Assembly (NCBI GenBank): GCA_943704525.1
Contig: CALSCQ010000894.1
Span: forward strand, 1 to 14,711
Origin: Pigoraptor vietnamica
Taxonomy: Eukaryota > Opisthokonta > Filasterea
DNA: 14,711 nucleotides
Direction: 5' to 3'
This document shows positions 7,534-14,711 of this stretch, one piece after another. The notes under the pieces were generated by a model, which saw nothing but the letters and a program-made list of their open reading frames with translations, ran no database searches and had not been told where the DNA came from. The position numbers and the translations under genes are program-made. The first letter of the stretch is position 1; each line of letters starts with the position of its first letter.

Positions 7534-10500
7534 ATGGCGTTTCAGCTCTCCTCCTTGCTTGAGAAGGTGAGCACACTCTATCTGTTAACGCCCTCAACGC
7601 GCGCAACTGTTGCGCATTCCCTCACCTCCGGACCTCATTCGCGTGCAGATGACGTCCAGCGACAAGGACTTTCGGTTCATGGCGACCAACGACCTCATGA
7701 CCGAACTGCAGCGCGAGACGTTCAAGTTTGACGGCGACATGGAGCTGCGGTGCGTGCTTGTGCATGCTTGTGCAAGTACGTGTGTGCACGCGTGTGGGTG
7801 TGGATGTGTGTGTTTGGGTGTGTGCGTGTGTTCGAGTGTGTTTGAGTGCGACTCCTCGAGTGATGTGAGGAAGTGACGTTCCCTTGGGCGCACTCCAGTG
7901 TGATTGGCGCCGTGATGAAGCTCCTGGACGACAAGAACGGCGAAGTGCAGAACCTCGCGGTGAAGTGGTGAGGTGTCACGCCGTGTGCCCATGTGTGCTT
8001 GCGTGTGCTTGTTGCCGCGCCTCTATATTGCAATCCACTTGACGTTGACCGTGCGTGCTGTTACACACACTGCCGCACGTCTGATTCCGTAACGCACATT
8101 GCAGCCTCGCACATCTGATTCACAAGGTGCGCGACGGATCTGTCGAGTCGGTCGCGGACGACCTGTGCGCGAATATGCTGTCCGATAAGGAGCACCTGCG
8201 CGACATCTCGAGCATGGGTACGATAGCCTTTTTTCCCCCTCTTTTTCCCCATTCTTTCTGCGTTCTGCTGCGTGCGGTTTACGTGTCGATTGCTCGTTAA
8301 ACTCATGGTGTTCCGTGCAGCCCTCAAGGCCACGCTTGCCGAGCTGTCGCCGTCGTCGCCCGTGGCCGCGTCCGTCTGCAAGAAGCTCATTCCGCGCCTG
8401 CAGGCCGCGCTGAAGAAGGTACTCGCGCACTGTACCCAAGATGCATCCCCTGCCTCGCGTGTGACCGGTTTTTTCCCTTTTCTTTTTCCGCTTGTTATGT
8501 CTCCTCCCATCATGTGACGCGACTTGCCTTCTGCGCCGTCTCCATTGTCTTGCCTTTGTGGCCACAGGACAACGTGCCCGTCCAGCTGGAGGCCCTCGAC
8601 ATTCTGTCGGATATGCTCGTGCGTTTCGGGTCGGCTGCGCAGGCGAACCTTCCCGCCCTCAGCGAGACGCTGCTGGGCCTCCTCGCCAACTCGAAGCCCG
8701 TTGTCAAGAAGCGCTCGACCAACGCCATTGGTGCGCAGAGGAGTGCTGTTTGCCGAATGCACGATTCCTTGGCGGATGGGGATGGCGCTTACTCACAACT
8801 CGCACGGATGCACGCATGCACGCACGAGCGCTTGTGATATATAGGTATGTGTCCCTGATGTGCATCGTGCAGGGAGCCTCGTGGCGTTTGCCTCGGACGC
8901 ACTCATCGCGAGCGTCGTCGGCGAGATTGTTAATGCCCTGAAGAAGGGCGGAAACAACGCGCACATTCGCACATACATTCAGGCCGTAACGGTCGTGAGG
9001 TGCGTGCATATTTGCTGGCTGTCACTGTATGGTTGCTGTCGCTGTCTGTCACTGTACGGTGCAGTTGCAGCCGCGCTAATAGTGCCTCTGCGTAGCCGTG
9101 CCACGGGCCACAAGATGGGACGGTTCCTGGGCGATCTCCTGCCGATCATAATCAAGAACGCGAAGGTTGAGGGCGACGACGAGCTCACCGAGAACTGCAT
9201 CCAGGTGCGATTCGACTGTTCGCACGTGGCAGCATTCGACGCACACACGTGCACGCGCACAAGCGGACGGCTGACCGTTTGTCTCACGGGTGATTGATGC
9301 AGGCGCTCGAGAGCTTTGTGCTGAAGACGCCCAAGGAGATTGCGCCCGCGGTGAACGAGATTGTTGGCATGTGCCTCAAGTTCATGGCGCACGACCCCAA
9401 CTACAACTACGACGACGACGATGACGCAGAGTCGGAGCCGATGGAGACGGACGAGGGTGACGAGGACGTCGACGGGTGCGTATGGAAACCCACTCTAGCT
9501 CTGCCAATTCTCCGCAAACTTTGTGCGGATGCTCTGCATTGTCCGTGGCTTGTGATTTGCGTTCATTTTTCTCGTCCGTACTAAGGTTATCAACATGTCG
9601 CATGTCTCTGATCACATTTGCATGCGCAAAAAAAACGCCCGCAGCGACGACGAGTACAGCGACGACGAGGACATGAGCTTCAAGGTACGCCGCGCCGCCC
9701 TCAAGTGCATTGGTGCGGCCGTGTCGACGCGCCCCGAGAGCCTCAAGGAGTTTTACCGCGTCGTCTCTCCCGCGCTCATCGGGCGGTTCAAGGAGCGCGA
9801 GGAGAACGTCAAGGCGGACGTCTTTGGCGCGTATATTGCCATTCTGAGGCAGACGCGCGCGGTGACGTCGCAGGCCGACAGCATCGAGGGCGAGGAGAGG
9901 TGGGTCGACGCGCGTCGATGCGCTCGTTGTAAGACTCTGACTCCTTCAAGGAGTATTTTTTTTCTTCTTCCCGCGGCTACTGTGCGTGCGCGCTCTCCTT
10001 TCCTCTGCGCTCGCCTGTTAGCGCCGCGTCCCTCGCATTGCCCGACTGACCCTCGTGTCCGGTCCTCCCACGCCCACCAGCGTCCTCGGCCTCCTGCGCG
10101 GCGAGGTGCCCCGGATGGTCACCATGCTCAACAAGCAGCTCCGCGACAAGTCGCACAAGACGCGCCTTGGGTGCTTTTCGCTCCTCCGCGAGCTCCTCAC
10201 GACCCTTCCGAACGCCCTCGGGGACGGCATTGGGACGGTCCTCGTCGGCATCCGCAACTCTGTCGGCGACAAGGCGTCCGGCTCGACCCTCCGCATCGAG
10301 GCGCTGTCGCTCCTGGGCCTCGCGCTCTCGACGCATGACGCCGCGCTTGTGCAGCGTCACGCCGTGGGCCTCGTCAAGCCCGTTGTGGCTGCCGTCGGGG
10401 ACACCTTCTACAAGTGGGTTGAACGCGTCTTGATCCAATTTAAGATCTCTGTTTGTGCGCTGTGTGCTTGTTGACGCCTGCCTAGTCTGCTGCTGCAACA

Positions 10501-13500
10501 CATCACCATCTTTGTGTTAATGCGTCTCGTGTGCTCTTTTGAATTTCAAGGATCGTGTCCGAGGCGCTTCTTGTGAGTGCTCAGCTCGCGCGCACGCTTC
10601 GCCCGACCGACGGCTCACCCGTGAGCGCGTCCGCCGACGAGCTTGCCGAGTCTGCGCGCCTCCTCTTCGACTCCGCGCTTGCGCGCATGAAGGCCCTCGA
10701 CGCCGACCAGGAGGTCAAGGAGCGCTCGGTGCTGTGCGTCGCCCGCGTCATTGCGAACTTTGGCGACATTATCGGCGCGGGCCCTTTGTCGGAGGTACGC
10801 GTGTGTTCGCACTCTTAGTTCATAGTCGCGCGTTTCTGTGTTCTGCCCATGTGCACTGGGGTTGTCTGTGTCGTCCAGTGCCGATATGACGTCCGTCCCT
10901 TCCCTTCCACAATTGCGCAGGCGATGCCCGTCCTCCGCGACCGCCTCAACAACGACATGACGCGCACGGCTGCCATGCGCGGCGTGGGCCTCGTCGCAGA
11001 GTCGCCCCTCAACCTCGCGCCCGTCTACCCCATTCTCAGCGAGACAGTGCCCACGCTGGCGACGTTCCTCCGTCGCAACTCGCGCGGCCTGCGCCTGTCG
11101 TGCATGCTCGCCATCAACGCGATCGTGCGTCGCTTGGGCCAGTCGCTCGCGACCCCGGTGCTCTCGGGTGTCCTTGTGGAACTGACGCCCCTCCTCAGGT
11201 GGGTGTCCGGTCTGTCTGGACTGTGTCGTCACTCACTTTGGTTCAATTCTGAGCCCTACTGACCGCCTGCTGCATGCTATGGACATTCTGTCGCACGTGC
11301 TCCGTATTTAGCGCTTCTAATCCCGCGCTTGCCTTGGACGCAGCGATACCGACCTCCAGCTCGCTCAGTCGGCGCTAAGCATCCTCACGAATGCCCTCCG
11401 CTGCCGTCCCGAGCTGGGCCCGGAGGTTGCCCTCGGATCGCCCAACCTCACGGCGATTCTTGCGCTCGTGCGCTCTCCCCTTCTCCAGGGGTCACCGCTG
11501 GACGGCGTGCTGGGCGTGCTGGGCGCCCTCATCGCAGCCGGCTTCGACAGGGGCACCCTCCTCGATCAGCTTGTGCTCCCGCTGCGCTCGGCGCCCGCCG
11601 TCGGCCAGCTTCCGAAACAGGTGCGTGCCGCGAGAAGGGATTATGACGTGTGCGTAGGGGTCAATTTGTGTGGGGATGTGTGAGATTGAAGCCGGGCGCG
11701 TGTGTTGGTGTCGACCCATGCTCTGTTGGTGTCCTCACGAGCCGACTTACGCTGTGTCACTCTGCGGTGCATTTTTTAGGCGTACCACTCGACGGCCAAG
11801 TGCGTTGCGGCGATTGTCGCCGGCGTCGATGCGCAGAACGTTCTTGTCAAGTTCGTCGCCGACGCACAGGTGCGGCACGCACGTGCAAGCTACGATGCAC
11901 ATGCGCTCGCGTGTGAGCGGGTGGTGCCATTATGAATTTGGGACGCTGCTCATACCATGAGAATTTGCTGCGCAGAACACGCAAACCGAGTCTGCCAGGT
12001 TGCTCGCCCTTCTTGCGCTTGGCGAGATTGGCCGCTCCACGTGAGTGCTCCCGTTTCGTCCATTTGCATTGCTCTTCTGTTGTTGTTCTCATTTACTTTG
12101 TTTAAAGGGGTCCTCTCCTTTCCTTTCTCTCTTGCCTTCCTTCTGATTTTAACGCCGGGTCGTCTCGCAGGAACTTGAGCCAGCTTCCCAACCTCAAGAC
12201 GGCCATCGTGGATGCGTTTGGCGCGCAGTCGGAGGAAATCAAGTCGGCCGCAGCCCTCGCCCTCGGTGTGTGATGCGCGCCGTGCGTGCGTGCGTCCCTG
12301 TGTGTCGCCGTCGCGTTGTTGTTTTGCGTCAAGTCCTATTTCTCCGACTGACCAACTCCATTGGTTCACTGTCGCAGGCGCGCTTAGCGTCGGCAGCCTC
12401 GGCACGTACCTTCCGTTCATCATTGAGGAAATGAGCGCGCAACCGAAGCGCCAGTACCTCCTCCTTCACTCTATCAAGGAGGCAAGTGGCCCAAGTGTGC
12501 ATGATGCTGTGCGTCGTTTTTTTTTTTTTTTGCAGCACGCAAGCCAACACGCAGGCAAACTAACACGCTTTTCCTAATCAACTTTGCACCCTCAGATTAT
12601 TTCGTGCATGTCGTCGTCCGCAGAGGGCGTTGCTGCTCTTGGGCCGTTTGTGGAGCAGATTTGGTGAGTGCGCGAATGCACTATTGGGGTGCACTTTGCA
12701 AGGTTTCTAACGCTCCTCGCGTCACGCACGTCACGCTCACACAGGCGGCTCCTGTTTGACCACTGCGAGTCGAACGAGGAGGGCACGCGCAGTGTCGTCG
12801 GCGAGTGCCTTGGCAAGCTCACCCTCATCAATCCGCACGTCCTGCTCGCCGAGCTCCAGGTACTTTGTCGCTTCTCGTGTTGAGCGCAGTTTGCGCTTAT
12901 TGTGACACGGTCGCGCAAAATGTCCCCTCTCGCTTACTCTCTCCGTTCGTATTTTCCCCCTCGAGCAGAAGCAGCTGGTGTCTCCGTCGGCGCACGCCCG
13001 CGCGACCGTCGTCACTGCTGTTCGGTTCACCATCGTGGAGCAGCCTCAGCCGATTGACGCGCTCCTCCGCCCGTCGATGCCGTCGTTCCTCGCCCTCATC
13101 CAGGACCAAGATTTGGTGAGTGTGCGTCGTGTGCTGCGTGTGCGTGGCAGCTAAACGATCTCTGTCCTCTGATCACAGGGCCCTTGGCTGCATTCAAGAG
13201 GTGATTGCTGATGTCCCTCTCTTCCACTTGTTGTCACGCAGAACGTCCGCCGTCTGTCGCTCGTTCTGCTGAACTCTGCGGCGCACAATAAGCCCTCGCT
13301 CATCCGCGACATTCTCACGGGCTTCCTCCCTGCCGTCTATGGAGAAACGCGCGTGCGGGTGGGCTGGATGGATGTGTGCCTCGCCTTCCCGCGCCTGTGA
13401 TTTTGTTGCACTGGTTCGATTCTCAATCGTGTGTGCACGCGTACGCTGTGGGCTTTCTCTCCTCTCTGACACTGGCGCGGGACTGTGAGCGCAGAAAGAG

Positions 13501-14421
13501 CTCATTCACATTGTTGAGATGGGCCCCTTCAAGCACACGGTCGACGATGGCCTCGACCTCCGCAAGGTGGGATTATAAGCTGTCCACGCACACAACCTCT
13601 TTCCTTTCTTCTTCTCGCGACGAGTGGCACACATTTTCGTTGTCGTCGTTGGTCTCGCTGACGGCGTGCGTGTGCAGGCTGCGTTTGAGTGCATGTACAC
13701 GCTCCTCGACAAGTGCCTGGACCGCCTCGACGTGTTTGACTTTGTGACGCACACGGCGGAGGGCCTCAAGGACCAGTACGATATTCGCATGCTCGCGCAC
13801 CTCATGGTCGCAAAGCTCGCCGCGATGGTGCCGGCCGCCGTCGGCGAGCGTGAGTGTCGCGCGTGTCGTCGCCCGCCCCGTGCCTTCACTTTGGGCAAAT
13901 GTCTCGCGGTGGTTAAATTTCTTCGTCTCTCGCTCTCTCATTGCCCCTTCTCCCACACACCCCTTCTTGTTGGCCGTTCGCAGGCCTGGACGACCTCGTG
14001 GAGCCGCTGCAGCAGACGATCACGACGCCCGTCAAGGCCAACGCTGTCAAGCAGGAGGTCGAGAAGAACGACGAGCTCGTGCGGTCCGCCTTCCGCGCTG
14101 TCGCCGCCCTCGAGCGCGTTGCGGAGAGCGGTGCGTCGCTGCATTTCCCCCCCCTCTCCCTCTCTACCCACACACACACCCTTCAGCGCCCGCTTCCCAC
14201 TGAGCACCCCACTCTCTTACGACGTTTTAGGAGCACTTGAGCTGCATTGTTCATATTCGCTGACCTTTCGATTTTCGCTGCACACAGGTGCGAATGCGCG
14301 CCTCGCTGGCCTTCTCGAGCTCATCCGCCGCAACGCCGATCTCGCGCCAAAGTACGAGGCGATTGTGAAGGACCAGACGGAGACACAACGCGGCGGCGCA
14401 GAGCCGATGGATCTCAGCTAA
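7534..14421 (+). CDS. CAND1: CAND1, cullin-associated NEDD8-dissociated protein 1
   Basis: HEAT-repeat protein that binds unneddylated cullin-RBX1 and acts as exchange factor for SCF substrate receptors. Exons: 7534-7566, 7649-7749, 7899-7967, 8105-8217, 8321-8418, 8568-8730, 8873-8999, 9096-9204, 9303-9475, 9645-9899, 10081-10413, 10551-10794, 10921-11198, 11344-11620, 11780-11869, 11976-12040, 12171-12265, 12378-12481, 12596-12663, 12745-12859, 12969-13115, 13242-13358, 13495-13566, 13678-13849, 13984-14130, 14288-14421. Sum 1232 codons plus stop; human CAND1 is 1230. Diagnostic blocks: [38 protein letters not shown], the acidic loop (about 307-338), [107 protein letters not shown]. All introns are GT-AG except number 18 (GC-AG). 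Start ATG has A at -3 and G at +4; the first exon encodes 11 residues. Confidence 0.97.
7750..7898 (+). repeat. TG-rich degenerate tract in CAND1 intron 2
   Basis: About 95 bases (7751-7850) of TGTG/TGCG-rich sequence in a 149-base intron, an imperfect TG microsatellite on the sense strand. Confidence 0.7.
12482..12595 (+). other. GC-AG intron 18 of CAND1 with internal decoy acceptor
   Basis: The exon ends KE at GAG|GCAAGT and the next begins IIS at CTCAG|ATT, exactly the KEIIS join conserved in CAND1, so the donor dinucleotide is GC. The extended donor GCAAGT otherwise matches the U1 consensus. The intron contains T15 followed by GCAG (12517-12535), a strong acceptor-like site 60 bases early, and branch-like ACTAAC (12559-12564) and CTAAT before the true acceptor. 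Confidence 0.85.
12517..12531 (+). repeat. T15 homopolymer
   Basis: Fifteen thymines in CAND1 intron 18, directly followed by GCAG. Confidence 0.9.

Positions 14422-14711
<290 letters not shown>

Noticed and set aside
7567-7648. Alternative CAND1 translation start at the ATG opening exon 2 (7649)
   Set aside because: The ATG at 7534 has a better context and the 11 added residues fit the N-terminal helix of CAND1; the internal Met remains only a possible secondary start.
8061-8762. 233-codon antisense open frame within CAND1
   Set aside because: It spans several confirmed CAND1 exons and introns on the other strand, has no recognisable motif, and arises from codon bias.
10022-10080. Possible CAND1 exon 11 start at the earlier acceptor TTAG (10020-10021)
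   Set aside because: From the phase-2 donor at 9899 it reads into a stop; the acceptor at 10079-10080 restores frame and gives a join matching CAND1.

Overview
The window is nuclear DNA from an intron-rich eukaryote. I read four protein-coding genes, all built from short GT-AG introns of about 80 to 290 bases. Coding exons are GC-rich with G or C at most third positions. Introns carry TG/CA-rich runs and homopolymers. Three genes belong to pan-eukaryotic families (N-glycosylation, Mediator, cullin recycling). The lineage cannot be fixed from sequence alone; intron density, short intergenic regions and a protist-style TIR protein suit a free-living protist (amoebozoan, apusomonad, unicellular holozoan or similar) better than a vertebrate, yeast or plant.

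Layout: (1) 21-2047, plus strand: 3' part of ALG9, the ER alpha-1,2-mannosyltransferase, six exons visible, 5' end cut by the window. (2) 2492-4596, plus strand: a TIR-domain protein with a Pro/Ala/Thr linker, an amphipathic segment and a C-terminal beta-rich domain. Its reading frame changes near 3598-3605, which is unresolved. (3) 6655-4673, minus strand: a Q/P-rich protein with an N-terminal KIX-like segment and a C-terminus resembling metazoan MED15; I call it a MED15-like Mediator subunit. (4) 7534-14421, plus strand: complete CAND1, 26 coding exons whose sum is 1232 codons plus stop, almost the length of human CAND1. The window ends in a pure AC dinucleotide tract.

Genes 2 and 3 converge, with only 76 bases between stop codons. 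Genes 3 and 4 diverge from an 878-base shared region that holds a perfect 9-bp inverted repeat and a likely 5'UTR intron for CAND1. The genes do not form a pathway; this is ordinary eukaryotic gene order, and neighbours need not cooperate.

Most worth a second look: the TIR plus beta-domain protein, which keeps the Glu expected of NAD-cleaving TIR domains, and CAND1 intron 18, which has a GC donor and a strong decoy acceptor that would truncate the protein. No tRNA, rRNA, CRISPR array or transposase was recognised.
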